Of a DNA stretch of 64,000 nucleotides, positions 23,394-33,351 are shown piece after piece. Under the pieces are notes generated by a model. It saw nothing but the letters and a program-made list of their open reading frames with translations, was not told where the DNA came from and did not search any database. A program made the translations under genes and the position numbers. Position 1 is the stretch's first letter; each line of letters starts with the position of its first letter. The stretch is from assembly GCA_036342255.1 (NCBI GenBank), contig JAZAUS010000003.1, positions 1-64,000 of the forward strand, written 5' to 3'. This stretch comes from RUG11198 sp036342255 (GTDB taxonomy: Bacteria; Bacillota_I; Bacilli_A; RF39; UBA660).

Positions 23394-24552
23394 AATAAAT
23401 ACAAATGAAACATTAGATACTAAAGTAATACAAAAATTAATTAATAGATACAGGACTCATCATTTATGTATAGTAATGGATAATACCAAAAACCAATCTC
23501 CAAAACTATTAGAAGAAATAGCAATCAATTATCCTCAAATAACCATCAGTGTAACAGGTGGACTAAATCCCCGTAAACAAAAATACGATGAAGAACATTA
23601 TCAACAAAGAACCTATTATTCACCAATGGAACTAAGCAAGATTATTAAAATATTTCAATCTATTGAAAGAAAAATAGATATATCATGGACCGATACCCAA
23701 AAAGCCATGTTTGTCTATCAAGAATTATATAAACATATGATGTACGACGAAATAGAAGTCAATGGAAGAGATTGTGCAAGAAATTTAAGTGGTTTATTAT
23801 ATGGAAAAGCTGTATGTGCAGGCTTTGCCATGATTTTTAAAGAAGCTATGGATAGATTAGGCATCCTTTGTGCTTATCAAAATATGCAACATCATCATGC
23901 TTGGAATATAGTATATCTAGATGGAGTCTATAGAGCAGTCGAATTAACCTGGGAGGTATCAAACAAGAAGACAGAATCCTGCCCGTTTAGATTCTTTGGT
24001 GAAGGACAAAAATTTTATCAAAATCCACATCGAAACATAGACTATGAAAAAGAAGAAACTGAATATAAATTAACACCAATATCAGAAAGTGATAAAAGTG
24101 AAAATAAGCTAATAATTAACAAACCAAAAGCAACATATATATCGCTTAGAAATAATAAAACTAACATTATATCTTTAAATGGAGTACCAGTATATTTTGA
24201 AACAACAAATGGTAAATTAAGATTAATAGGTAAAAACAATAAAGTATATAGACGAAGAAACGGTAAAGAATTTATAATAGTATTTGCCGGAACAAAATAC
24301 AGTCTAAACAAGTTTTATTATTTCGAAGAATATAATGGAATGATAACTAAAAATATAATTTATAGTGAAAATAGGTTAGATTTAGTACATGAAGCCGATA
24401 TTGAAGCACTTATAGCTGATGGCTTATTATCAGAAGAAAGAGTTAATAGAAAAATTAATAACTTCAATGGATATGTAGGTTTCATAGGTAAAGAACATGC
24501 AATGTACTATGATGAAGATATTGAACGAAGAAAATTAAATATAATAAGATAA
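23386..24552 (+). CDS. Transglutaminase-like protein
   Basis: The protein has 388 residues. A transglutaminase/cysteine-protease-like core has Cys144 (GKAVCAGFAM), His171 (HHAWNIVYLDG) and an acidic residue near 186 (AVELTWEV). An N-terminal region of about 100 residues and a beta-rich C-terminal region (250-350) lack known domains. No signal peptide is present, so it probably acts in the cytoplasm, perhaps with the coupled LRR-like protein. Confidence 0.7.
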   Translation: MLKINTNETLDTKVIQKLINRYRTHHLCIVMDNTKNQSPKLLEEIAINYPQITISVTGGLNPRKQKYDEEHYQQRTYYSPMELSKIIKIFQSIERKIDISWTDTQKAMFVYQELYKHMMYDEIEVNGRDCARNLSGLLYGKAVCAGFAMIFKEAMDRLGILCAYQNMQHHHAWNIVYLDGVYRAVELTWEVSNKKTESCPFRFFGEGQKFYQNPHRNIDYEKEETEYKLTPISESDKSENKLIINKPKATYISLRNNKTNIISLNGVPVYFETTNGKLRLIGKNNKVYRRRNGKEFIIVFAGTKYSLNKFYYFEEYNGMITKNIIYSENRLDLVHEADIEALIADGLLSEERVNRKINNFNGYVGFIGKEHAMYYDEDIERRKLNIIR

Positions 24553-24587
24553 AAGATACAGTTTTATTCATCTAAAACTGTATCTTT
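24552..24587. terminator. Bidirectional terminator between the transglutaminase-like gene and rnr
   Basis: A 14-bp perfect stem (24552-24565 with 24574-24587) has an A-run on the left and T-rich sequence on the right. It overlaps the rnr stop codon. Confidence 0.85.
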
Positions 24588-26690
24588 CTGTTTAATTAAT
24601 TTTTTAATCTTACTATCACTATTAATCTTTGTATTAGATTCAACAGTACCCAATACTTCAACTTGAAAACTATTGTTAAATGTATTAACATCAGTTAATC
24701 TTACTAATATTCTCGTACCACTAGTAAGATATGTATTTGATTGACTATCATAATACTGCTTTCTTCTAGTATCAAATAGAAAAGAATCACTTAAATTTTT
24801 TTCATCTATATACGTATCTAATTCAAATAATTTAATTCTTGTATTCTTACCAATTTCACAAACAGTAGCCTCAAATTCTTCACCCACATATTCAGCTAAT
24901 TTCTCAATTATTAATCTTTTCTCAGCTTGCATCTCAGCCGCATCAGCTAATCTTTCTCTTTTAGAAGCATGAACAGCCAATTTTTCTAATTCTTGTTCTA
25001 AAGATTTATAATCTAATTTATCTAATTTCTCATAATCAATTAAAACTAAATCACAAATCATATGAACAATAAGATCAGGTAATCTTCTAATTGGAGAAGT
25101 AAAATGCAAATATGCTGGCAAAGCCAAAGCATAATGCCCAGTATTATTTACAGAATATCTAGCTCTCTTCATAGACATAACAAACAATTGAGACAAAGTA
25201 TTAAAACTTTCATAATTACGTAACTTATTAATAATAATTTGCAAAGATTCAGGACTAGTAATAGTATTAATGTATTTAATTCTATATCCTTGCTTGTTTA
25301 AATTACCTATAAGTTCATTAATACTCTTTAAATCAGGTAATTCATGAATACGATAAATAGTAGGCATACTCATATAGAAAAGCCATTTTGCAACTGCTTC
25401 ATTAGTACATATCATTAAATTCTCTATAAGTTTAGAAGCCGGACTATCAATAGGATTACTAATACTTTCAATAGTCCCATCATCATTATAAACAATATTA
25501 AGCTCAGTATTAGCAAAATCTATTCTTCCATTTGCTTTATACTTATTATCTAATCTCAATGAAGCCTTATTTAATAAACTCAGTTCCTTAACAAAATTTT
25601 CATATCCTGGAGGAATAAGTTGATTATTAAGAATTAAATCAACATCATCATAAATCATTTTCTTCTTTGAATTAATAACAGATTTAACAATATTAAAATT
25701 GATAACTTTACCATTTTTATCAATATCTAATATCACAGTTTTAGCCAATCTATCAACATTGGGATTAAGAGAACATATCCCATTAGAAATAGTATGATGT
25801 AACATATGAAAAACAGAATTATTCATATATAAGCTCGTTGATTTTTCACAAGCCCTCTTAAAAATAGCAGACCCTTGTTTTATATAATGAGAAACATCAG
25901 CAATATGAACATACACTCTAATAACACCATTATCTAACTCCTCAGCATAAATCCCATCATCCATATCCTTAGTATACTTACCATCAATAGTAAAACTATT
26001 CTGGTCTCTAAAATCAATCCTATCTATTAAGTCATCTTCAGAAACTTCATTTGGAATCTTAATTAATTCGTTAATATATTCTTCATCATATTCATCATCA
26101 AAACCATAATTTAAAGCAATAAGTGTATCTTGAATAAAAGGATCATCTTTATTACCAATCTTTCTAATTAATTTATTCTCATAATAATCATTAAAACTAC
26201 CTTCAGGAATAGTAACCAAAATTATATCCCCATCTAATAATTTATCCATATCTTCTTTATTTAATTTAATATTAATACCTCTATGATAGGGAATAATTTC
26301 TAATTTACCATCATTATTTATAACCTCACAAGTCATCTGAGTTAATGGCCTATCAACAACACTAACTATATCAGCAGAATGACTTTTATTCAGTTTAAAA
26401 CAAACCATATCATTAATTAAAACATCATAATAAAAATTAGATGAAATAGGAATCTTATTACCATCACATTCAATATATTTTTTAAGTGATGAACTAGCTA
26501 TTACAGTACCTAACTGACAATCATCAGGAAAAGGCATATATTTATTATCTAGCTCTAAGATAACTCCATCTAATTTTAAATGATTAATAATAGTTTTTAC
26601 TAAATCTTCAGACAAACCAGTTTTCTTAATTATTTTTTTTAAACTTATTTTATTATTATTTACAATAGTGTTATAAATTATTTGCTCCAT
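24564..26690 (-). CDS. rnr: Ribonuclease R
   Basis: This 708-residue 3'-to-5' exoribonuclease of the RNase II/R family degrades structured RNA and takes part in tmRNA-linked decay. It has an N-terminal winged-helix-like part, cold-shock domains, then the RNB catalytic domain with the aspartate cluster YTKDMDDGIYAEEL and DVSHYIKQGSAIF. A C-terminal S1 domain (about 620-695) follows. The length is typical though the basic tail is short. The start follows AGGAGGATTTAA on the minus strand. Confidence 0.93.
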   Translation of the reverse strand: MEQIIYNTIVNNNKISLKKIIKKTGLSEDLVKTIINHLKLDGVILELDNKYMPFPDDCQLGTVIASSSLKKYIECDGNKIPISSNFYYDVLINDMVCFKLNKSHSADIVSVVDRPLTQMTCEVINNDGKLEIIPYHRGINIKLNKEDMDKLLDGDIILVTIPEGSFNDYYENKLIRKIGNKDDPFIQDTLIALNYGFDDEYDEEYINELIKIPNEVSEDDLIDRIDFRDQNSFTIDGKYTKDMDDGIYAEELDNGVIRVYVHIADVSHYIKQGSAIFKRACEKSTSLYMNNSVFHMLHHTISNGICSLNPNVDRLAKTVILDIDKNGKVINFNIVKSVINSKKKMIYDDVDLILNNQLIPPGYENFVKELSLLNKASLRLDNKYKANGRIDFANTELNIVYNDDGTIESISNPIDSPASKLIENLMICTNEAVAKWLFYMSMPTIYRIHELPDLKSINELIGNLNKQGYRIKYINTITSPESLQIIINKLRNYESFNTLSQLFVMSMKRARYSVNNTGHYALALPAYLHFTSPIRRLPDLIVHMICDLVLIDYEKLDKLDYKSLEQELEKLAVHASKRERLADAAEMQAEKRLIIEKLAEYVGEEFEATVCEIGKNTRIKLFELDTYIDEKNLSDSFLFDTRRKQYYDSQSNTYLTSGTRILVRLTDVNTFNNSFQVEVLGTVESNTKINSDSKIKKLIKQKDTVLDE

Positions 26691-27010
26691 TTAAATCCTC
26701 CAACATTTTAAGTATAGGCATATATTTTATATAAATCAACAAAGTTAACAAGATTTATTATTTTTTTTATTTACACATATAAATATAAACACAAAAAATA
26801 ATGTTTATATTTATAATTGTTTATGATATACTTATAATATAATAACCCAAAAAGAATAGATAATCATGTTAATTAATAGTTAAAATGTTAACTTTTTCTT
26901 TATTTTTAACGAACTAACAGTGAAAATTAACTATAAGTATTGACAAAAGAATAAAAAAGTGCTATAATTCCTGTACTGGTTGGAATATAACACTAAAAGG
27001 GGGAATTATA
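26691..27010. other. Divergent promoter region between rnr and 27011
   Basis: This is 320 nt without a gene. The right part contains a consensus promoter for the plus-strand gene. A second TATAAT-like element (about 26834) and a weak 5-bp inverted repeat (GTTAA/TTAAC, 26879-26892) lie in the centre. No -10/-35 pair for rnr is clear. I see no structured RNA. Confidence 0.5.
26940..26968 (+). promoter_or_regulatory. Consensus promoter of 27011-27433
   Basis: TTGACA (26940-26945), a 17-bp spacer and TATAAT (26963-26968) match the vegetative consensus exactly, which suggests high expression. Confidence 0.85.
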
Positions 27011-27433
27011 ATGAAAAATTCTTATATAATTGAATATTTAAATGAAAATGAGTTTCGTAAGAAAGAAAGGGCTGTAAAAAAGTACAATATGCTTGCTTAC
27101 AAAAAATTAATTTTTAATTTTTACCCTGGCTTTCGTGAAGGTAAATTTGAAGGAATTATAGTTTCTAAAAATGCCAAAGAAGGTATAACTAAGTATGAAT
27201 TAAAATTACCAACTGATTCAATGTTTTCTAAAGTATATGAAGATTTAGTATTACATTATACAGTTTATGAAAATCAAAAAATTGTTATGCTTAATACCAT
27301 CACTCCAGAAGATATTTTAACTGAAGGACATCAAAAAGAATTAGAAACATATAAAGGAGTTCCTATTTCACAATCTCATTCTGAATTAGATATGTTCAAG
27401 ATTGATTTATTAAATATGTTAGATAATCAATAA
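27011..27433 (+). CDS. Hypothetical conserved-looking small protein
   Basis: This 140-residue soluble protein (MKNSYIIEYLNENEFRKKER at the start) has about equal helix and strand content. It is driven by a perfect consensus promoter and a GGGGG ribosome binding site, so it is likely abundant. It may be co-transcribed with the HD-domain gene 30 nt downstream. No family is recognised. Confidence 0.7.
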   Translation: MKNSYIIEYLNENEFRKKERAVKKYNMLAYKKLIFNFYPGFREGKFEGIIVSKNAKEGITKYELKLPTDSMFSKVYEDLVLHYTVYENQKIVMLNTITPEDILTEGHQKELETYKGVPISQSHSELDMFKIDLLNMLDNQ

Positions 27434-27463
27434 AATTGTAATAATAAATTTTTTGTAGAAAGA

Positions 27464-27976
27464 GTGAATGATTTGGAAAAATATTTTAGAGATTTAAGAT
27501 TTAATCGTATTGTTGATGATATACTAAATAATGAAAAATTTAAGAAGACGGCAAACTATCGTCATCATGGTATAACTAGATATGAACATTCTCTAAAAGT
27601 AGCATATCATTCATATATAATTGCAAAGAAATTACATCTAAACTATAAAGCAGTTGCAAGAGCTGGATTATTACATGACTTCTTTATAAATGAAGACTTA
27701 AGTCCTAAGAAACAAAAGTTTAGTATGTTCTTTCATCCGTATTACAGTATCGAAAATTCAACTAAATATTTTGAATTAACTGATATGGAAAAAGATATTA
27801 TTATCACGCATATGTTTCCAACTCTTCCACATAAAATACCAAAATATTTGGAAAGTTGGCTAGTAAGTATAGTTGATAAAATAGTAGCAACTAATGAATT
27901 CTATACTTCTTATGCTAAAGTTCATTTATATAAATTATCTAATTTATATTTAGTAACACTATTTTTAAGAAAATAA
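27464..27976 (+). CDS. HD-domain phosphohydrolase
   Basis: This protein of about 170 residues has an HD-type metal site: H38 (YEHSLKVAYHSY region), then LLHDFF near 69 and a helical fold. HD proteins hydrolyse phosphoester bonds of nucleotides; small forms like this are often 5'-nucleotidase-like. The start is GTG 27464 or TTG 27473; the second has better spacing from GAAAGAG. Confidence 0.75.
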   Translation: MNDLEKYFRDLRFNRIVDDILNNEKFKKTANYRHHGITRYEHSLKVAYHSYIIAKKLHLNYKAVARAGLLHDFFINEDLSPKKQKFSMFFHPYYSIENSTKYFELTDMEKDIIITHMFPTLPHKIPKYLESWLVSIVDKIVATNEFYTSYAKVHLYKLSNLYLVTLFLRK

Positions 27977-28008
27977 AAAGAGACTTTATTATATAAAATC
28001 TCTTTTTT
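27976..28008 (+). terminator. Terminator after the HD gene
   Basis: An AAAAGAGA / TCTCTTTT stem with a long A/T-rich loop is followed by T residues. Confidence 0.6.
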
Positions 28009-28101
28009 TACATTTAAAATGTAAAATGTATAATTAATACTTCAAAATAATTGACAAACAAATCTATATTGTTAGAATAAAAGAACATGAAAGGAGGAAG
28101 C

Positions 28102-28581
28102 ATGGATAACAAAATAATTATTATAAAACCACATCATTTTTTAGATATAATAAAATTACATGGAGCTGGATTAAATGTTTTTGTACCTGATAAAAAAATG
28201 GGACATGACTTTTATAAAATAGGAAACATTATACTTAATAATAAGAATATTCTTATAAAACTAACAATTGAAAATGATGATATATGTTCACCATGCAAGT
28301 ATTGCCATAATGGAAAATGTATAGATAACTTAACAGGAATAAAAGGTTATACTCAAAAAGATACATATAATAAAACATTAGATAAAAGAATGATAGAATT
28401 ATATAATCTAGATTTAAATAAAGAATATACAGCCTATGAATTATGTAATATATATTTATCTAATCCAGAATTTATATATAAAGTTTGGCAAGAAGAAGAT
28501 GATGAAAAAACAGATAAAAGATATGAATTATTTAAAGAGGGAGCTAAAAAGTATACTCTAAAAAAAGAAATAAACAAGTAA
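28102..28581 (+). CDS. DUF1284-like protein
   Basis: The protein has 159 residues. KPHHFLDIIK at the start and the cysteine group DDICSPCKYCHNGKC (about 74-88) match DUF1284, a family with a likely metal or iron-sulfur site and no assigned activity. ATG 28102 follows AAAGGAGGA; ATG 28087 is upstream of that site. Promoter TTGACA-16-TAGAAT stands at 28051-28078. Confidence 0.65.
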   Translation: MDNKIIIIKPHHFLDIIKLHGAGLNVFVPDKKMGHDFYKIGNIILNNKNILIKLTIENDDICSPCKYCHNGKCIDNLTGIKGYTQKDTYNKTLDKRMIELYNLDLNKEYTAYELCNIYLSNPEFIYKVWQEEDDEKTDKRYELFKEGAKKYTLKKEINK

Positions 28582-28584
28582 TAG

Positions 28585-28617
28585 TAGACAGCTATAAGCA
28601 TAGTTGTCTATTTTTTT
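28585..28617 (+). terminator. Terminator after the DUF1284-like gene
   Basis: An 11-bp stem (28585-28595 with 28600-28610, one G-T pair) and seven T residues are present. Confidence 0.85.
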
Positions 28618-28727
28618 ATATATATAAAATTAAATAAAAGTATAATTATTTATATTTTTGTAAAGAAGAAAAAAATATATTGAAAATTAAAATTATTATG
28701 CTATAATTAAAATAGGAGGAGAGTAAG

Positions 28728-29156
28728 ATGGGTAAAAATGTAAAAAAAGAGGATTTAAGTATAGGTACTATGGTATTTTGTATAGTAGGAGTAGTTTTAA
28801 CAGTACTTGGAATTATGTTATTAAAAAATACAGGGTTTAAAATGAATATAATTGGTACTGAAGGAACAGTAACAGGTTTTCAAACAAGTACAAATGCAAA
28901 TGGTGAAACAGAAAGAGTCGTTGCAAATTTTACATATAAAGCAAACAGATCTAATTATACTGCTTCACTAGATACAAACGATACAAATATTAAAATTGGT
29001 GATAAGATAACTTTATATTATGATGTTTTTTCTCCAACTGTTGTAGGATTAAAAAGAAATGGTTATCAAGGATATATAGCTCTAATAGTAGGAATAATAT
29101 TAGTTTTAAAAACAGGTCCAAGATTTTATCGAATAATGAGAGACAACTATTTATAA
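28728..29156 (+). CDS. DUF3592-like membrane protein
   Basis: The protein has 142 residues. A membrane helix at about 14-32 is followed by a beta domain (TEGTVTGFQTS, ANFTYKANRSNYTAS, KIGDKITLYYDVFSPTVV) and a second helix at about 112-127. This order is typical of DUF3592 proteins, whose role is unknown. It has its own promoter (ATGCTATAAT at 28699-28708) and terminator. Confidence 0.75.
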   Translation: MGKNVKKEDLSIGTMVFCIVGVVLTVLGIMLLKNTGFKMNIIGTEGTVTGFQTSTNANGETERVVANFTYKANRSNYTASLDTNDTNIKIGDKITLYYDVFSPTVVGLKRNGYQGYIALIVGIILVLKTGPRFYRIMRDNYL

Positions 29157-29159
29157 TAA

Positions 29160-29190
29160 AAAGAAAAATGAATAATATTCATTTTTTTCT
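29160..29190 (+). terminator. Terminator after the DUF3592-like gene
   Basis: An A/T-rich AAAAATGAATA / TATTCATTTTT hairpin is followed by T residues. Confidence 0.75.
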
Positions 29191-29257
29191 TTTAGAAAAA
29201 AGTATTTTTTGATATAATCTTATTAAGCTTATTTGATATCAATGGAGGTGTATATTA

Positions 29258-29533
29258 ATGACATTTATAAGATTTATTTTAGGTAAAATTGTTATTGTTG
29301 AAGTAATGACTCTAATATTATTTATGGCTATGAATTTATTTGGTATTTCTATAGAACCACTTAATATGATACTAGCAACTATATTAAAATATTTAACTCC
29401 AATAGCAGCAATCTGTTTAATACCATATCTAATACTATCTATATTTAGCAGCAAATTTTTAGATATTGTAACAGCCATAGTAGTAGGTGGATTAATCTTA
29501 TATTATTTAATAGTATATGTTAAACTATTTTAA
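29258..29533 (+). CDS. Small integral membrane protein
   Basis: This 91-residue protein has three predicted helices (about 8-30, 38-60, 65-88). The start follows GGAGGTG. It lies 36 nt before the PLP-enzyme gene and probably shares its transcript. No family is recognised. Confidence 0.65.
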   Translation: MTFIRFILGKIVIVEVMTLILFMAMNLFGISIEPLNMILATILKYLTPIAAICLIPYLILSIFSSKFLDIVTAIVVGGLILYYLIVYVKLF

Positions 29534-29569
29534 ATTAGTTTAACCTTTTTGTAGAAAGAAGGAACAATA

Positions 29570-30802
29570 ATGAACAATAAAAGCATTAAAATGCTAAATG
29601 AAGCTGAAACAAAATTAAAAGATATCTATAAAGAAATTGATGATATAGAATTCTTTAATAGTAATAAAGTATTAACAGCATTCCGAGAATGTAATGTTAC
29701 AGAAGATGTTTTCAATATGACAACAGGATATGGCTATAATGATATAGGAAGAGATACAATAGAAAAAGTATACTCAAATATCTTTAAAAGTGAAGCCTCT
29801 CTAGTAAGATGCCAATTTATATCAGGTACACATGCCATATCAACTGCTCTATGGGCTTGCTTAAGACCAGGTGATACAATACTATCAATAAATGGAAAAC
29901 CTTACGATACCCTAGATAAAGTAATAGGACTAATAGAAAACCCATCATCCCTTATATCATTTGGAGTAAAATATAAACAAATAGACCTAATAAATGATGA
30001 TTTTGATTATAATAAAATTAAAGAAGTAATATCTAATAATAAAATTAAACTAATAGAAATACAACGTAGTAAAGGATATTCAGTAAGAAAAAGCATTTCT
30101 ATTGAAAAAATAGAAAAAGTAATAAAATATATAAAAAAAATAGATAAAGATATTATTATTATGATTGATAATTGTTACTGTGAATTTGTTGGCAAAACAG
30201 AACCAACAGAAGTAGGTGCAGATTTAGTAGTAGGCTCCCTTATCAAAAATCTAGGAGGAGGACTAGCTCCTAACGGAGGATATATAACAGGAAGAAAAGA
30301 TTTAATAGATTTATGTGCAAATAGATTAAATGTAGCTGGACAAGGAAGTGAAGTAGGTCCAAGCCTAGGATTAAACAAAAATATCCTTCAGGGACTATTT
30401 TTTGCACCATCAGTAGTATCAAGTGCCCTAAAAACAGCTGTCCTAACAAGTTATATCATGGAAAAACTAGGTTATAATGTTGAACCCAAATATAATGAAA
30501 AAAGAACAGATATAGTACAAAATATAATATTTAATGATGAACAAAAACTAATAAAATATTGTCAAATAATTCAAAAATATAGTCCAATTGATTCTAATGT
30601 AACACCAATTCCATGGGATATGCCTGGATATAAAGATAAAGTAATAATGGCAGCAGGAACTTTTATTCAAGGATCATCAATCGAACTATCATGTGATGGC
30701 CCAATAAGGGAACCATATATAGCATATCAACAAGGCTCTCTAACTTATAATTATGGTAAAATAGTAATTATGAATATAATCAATTATTTTCTTGGAAAAT
30801 AA
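29570..30802 (+). CDS. PLP-dependent enzyme, YnbB / methionine gamma-lyase-like family
   Basis: This 410-residue fold-type I PLP enzyme has SGTHAISTALWACLRPGD in the cofactor-binding part, D174 in IIMIDNCYCEFVG, and the Schiff-base lysine in GSLIKNLGGGLAPNGGYI. These blocks are those of the YnbB family, once called aluminium resistance protein. Many low-G+C bacteria carry it; the natural substrate is uncertain. Confidence 0.85.
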   Translation: MNNKSIKMLNEAETKLKDIYKEIDDIEFFNSNKVLTAFRECNVTEDVFNMTTGYGYNDIGRDTIEKVYSNIFKSEASLVRCQFISGTHAISTALWACLRPGDTILSINGKPYDTLDKVIGLIENPSSLISFGVKYKQIDLINDDFDYNKIKEVISNNKIKLIEIQRSKGYSVRKSISIEKIEKVIKYIKKIDKDIIIMIDNCYCEFVGKTEPTEVGADLVVGSLIKNLGGGLAPNGGYITGRKDLIDLCANRLNVAGQGSEVGPSLGLNKNILQGLFFAPSVVSSALKTAVLTSYIMEKLGYNVEPKYNEKRTDIVQNIIFNDEQKLIKYCQIIQKYSPIDSNVTPIPWDMPGYKDKVIMAAGTFIQGSSIELSCDGPIREPYIAYQQGSLTYNYGKIVIMNIINYFLGK

Positions 30803-30814
30803 TTGATTTTTTAA
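30778..30814 (+). terminator. Terminator after the PLP-enzyme gene
   Basis: A perfect 13-bp stem (30778-30790 with 30796-30808), a 5-nt loop and a T-run are present. Confidence 0.9.
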
Positions 30815-30851
30815 TAAGCATAGTTTATAATTATTTATAGTAGGTGATAGG

Positions 30852-33311
30852 ATGAATAAAAAAAGTCTAATTAAAAAACATAAAGAAATAAAACGAAATA
30901 GAAAAAAAATATCTGAGAATCCCAAAAATAAGCAAAAAAGAGGATTCTCGTTAATAGAACTTCTAGCAGCTATAGCAATTATTTCAATAATATTTGGCAT
31001 AGGAACATTAATATTTACTAATGTTATAGATAAATCTAAGAAAAATAGTGTTTCTATTGCTATGGACAATCTAAAAGAAGCAGCATATCTTTACGGAAAA
31101 GAAAAAGCCGATGAAATCCATTGGGATACTTTTCAAAGTCTAGGAAATGAAGAAACACTATTTGTATGTATGACCGTACAAGAACTAATAAATGAAGGAT
31201 ATTTCAAAGACGAGTTTTACAAAAACAGCAACTATGATGAAAAGATTAATGAAAACACATTTATTAAATTATCTCAAACAAAATCATATTCAGATTTAAC
31301 AGTTGAAATATTTGAAAATTCAAGCATAGATCAATGCAAAGCCCTACCAATACCAACGCCTGAAATAATTATTGATCCAGATGATCCTGAAGAACCAGAC
31401 GGACCAACAGACCCAAATGATCCAGTATCATCAGAAACAAATATACCTTCAAGCTATGATTTTCAAATTGATGATTCTACTAACTATTCAGATAGAGCAA
31501 TAATAAAAATTAGCCCATTTGATGAAGATATAAAAGATAAAGTACATTATACAGGACTAATAAATGGAACAAACTTCAATTGTACTGGAGGCAATTGCAC
31601 ATTTACAGGTTTAAAATCAGAACAAACTTATATTTATGAAATTACAATGGAACCAAATACAGGAACAGAATACAATTTTAAATCTAAAAAAAGTTTTAGT
31701 CTAAAAACAGCTCCAATAATAAAACCAAGTATTACAATTAGTAGTTCTACTACAGATGTATATACAATAAAATTTAGTTTTAATGATAATAATATCTACA
31801 ATAGTAATGGTTATCACTATTTTAAATTAGGAGTAGCAGGAACAGCTAATACTAATGTAACAAAATGTGCAGCAGATACAAATAAAAATAATAATACATG
31901 TACATCAACAGGAACCAAAACAATTGAAAAAAATTCATGGTATTTCACAACAGCAGATAGTATCACAGTAACAACCGCTTCACTTACAAGTAGTGGTGGC
32001 AGCACCTTTAATTTATATGCAACAACTCAAGATGAAACTAAGAACAAAGCAGATGATACAGATTCATTTACTGTTCCTAAACACACCACACCAACACCAA
32101 CAACGACTCCGCCATGTACAATAAATATAACTTATAATTTGAATGGAGGAACTAATCATAGTAATAATAAAACATCATATACACAAAGCAACACAACTAT
32201 AACACTACAAAATCCTACCAAAAAAGGATATACATTTACAAGTTGGAATGGAATAAGTAATAATCAAATAAATTTAAACACTTGTAAAAATTATACTATT
32301 ACAGCCAATTGGAAACGTAACTTCACTTGTGCAAGTGCTGGAGGAACAACTACCTATATGAATCACAGTTGGTATACTAATTCAAATGCTAATGGTTATT
32401 GCGATTTATCATTAAATGGAACAGCTGGAACCGGAACATATAATGAAAATACTACTAAAGTATATAATGCTATAAAAGGATATTCAAATGGAATAAATAC
32501 ATTAGAAGAAGAAAAAAATGCTGGTTTAGTTGATCAAATAAATACAATAAGTGGTACAGGTAATGCATCTAACATCTCCGGCTTTTGGTGGCACAATAGT
32601 GGTAAAGTATATTATAATGGAAAAATAAATGTATATTCACTTAGCAGTTGTGATTACTATTTTTCAGGAGGATTTAAAACTGATCCTAAAAATTCAAGTA
32701 GAGATGGTAAAGGTGATGTAACTAGAGGTCGTTACTGCAAAGGATTAGGAACTACAACACACACAGGTTCAGTTCCAACAAATAATGCTACCGCTAGTCA
32801 CACTTACACCAACACTTCTTATACTAACCCTAAAAGTGGATATATAAGCGCATATGTCAATATATTTAAATATCAGAAAAAGTCTGGTTCTAACGTATAT
32901 TTTACTAGAACTGTACATAATATGAAAACAGATGGTACATGGGGAGACGTTGCATTAGCAGCAGCATCAGCAAAAGGAAAAGATGGTAAAACTGGTTGTA
33001 AAGAACATTATAATACTTATAAAAATACAACATGTCCAAAGGCAAATGGAACTACTACTGCTAAAAAATATCACTTAAAAGGTTGTGGAGGACTAGATGT
33101 AACTGGAGTAACAAGTGGAACATATATATTTGCCGGTGGTGCAAACTATATCTATGGTAAAAATGATGGAGATAGAACATTAACTGCATATGATGGTGGA
33201 AATAATTATAACGCACCTAAATCAAATTGTGAACAATTCTATTACTATACGATAAGCGGAAGTAGAACAATAACATATTCATATAGACCACATATTAGAG
33301 TAAAAATGTAA
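30852..33311 (+). CDS. Large surface protein with type IV prepilin leader
   Basis: This 819-residue protein has a long basic leader followed by GFSLIELLAAIAIISI, the class III prepilin signal (cleavage after G31, Phe as first mature residue, Glu at +5). A pilin-like N-terminal domain, an acidic proline-rich linker (about 176-192), fibronectin-like beta regions and one InlB B-repeat-type unit (about 422-480, ITYNLNGG...GYTFTSWNG...ANW) follow. The Cys-rich, Gly-rich end region may bind a surface or ligand. It is far larger than an ordinary pilin. No pilus assembly genes are in the window. Confidence 0.8.
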   Translation: MNKKSLIKKHKEIKRNRKKISENPKNKQKRGFSLIELLAAIAIISIIFGIGTLIFTNVIDKSKKNSVSIAMDNLKEAAYLYGKEKADEIHWDTFQSLGNEETLFVCMTVQELINEGYFKDEFYKNSNYDEKINENTFIKLSQTKSYSDLTVEIFENSSIDQCKALPIPTPEIIIDPDDPEEPDGPTDPNDPVSSETNIPSSYDFQIDDSTNYSDRAIIKISPFDEDIKDKVHYTGLINGTNFNCTGGNCTFTGLKSEQTYIYEITMEPNTGTEYNFKSKKSFSLKTAPIIKPSITISSSTTDVYTIKFSFNDNNIYNSNGYHYFKLGVAGTANTNVTKCAADTNKNNNTCTSTGTKTIEKNSWYFTTADSITVTTASLTSSGGSTFNLYATTQDETKNKADDTDSFTVPKHTTPTPTTTPPCTINITYNLNGGTNHSNNKTSYTQSNTTITLQNPTKKGYTFTSWNGISNNQINLNTCKNYTITANWKRNFTCASAGGTTTYMNHSWYTNSNANGYCDLSLNGTAGTGTYNENTTKVYNAIKGYSNGINTLEEEKNAGLVDQINTISGTGNASNISGFWWHNSGKVYYNGKINVYSLSSCDYYFSGGFKTDPKNSSRDGKGDVTRGRYCKGLGTTTHTGSVPTNNATASHTYTNTSYTNPKSGYISAYVNIFKYQKKSGSNVYFTRTVHNMKTDGTWGDVALAAASAKGKDGKTGCKEHYNTYKNTTCPKANGTTTAKKYHLKGCGGLDVTGVTSGTYIFAGGANYIYGKNDGDRTLTAYDGGNNYNAPKSNCEQFYYYTISGSRTITYSYRPHIRVKM

Positions 33312-33337
33312 AAAATACTTTATTTATACAAAAAATA

Positions 33338-33346
33338 TGTTATAAT
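33338..33346 (+). promoter_or_regulatory. Promoter of the T-box/aspS2 unit
   Basis: The extended -10 TGTTATAAT lies just upstream of the leader RNA; no clear -35 is present. Confidence 0.55.
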
Positions 33347-33351
33347 ATAAA

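Noticed and set aside
26877..26895. Hairpin AGTTAAAATGTTAACT as a terminator or riboswitch
   Set aside because: The stem is only five to six pairs in a very A/T-rich stretch and no gene ends there.
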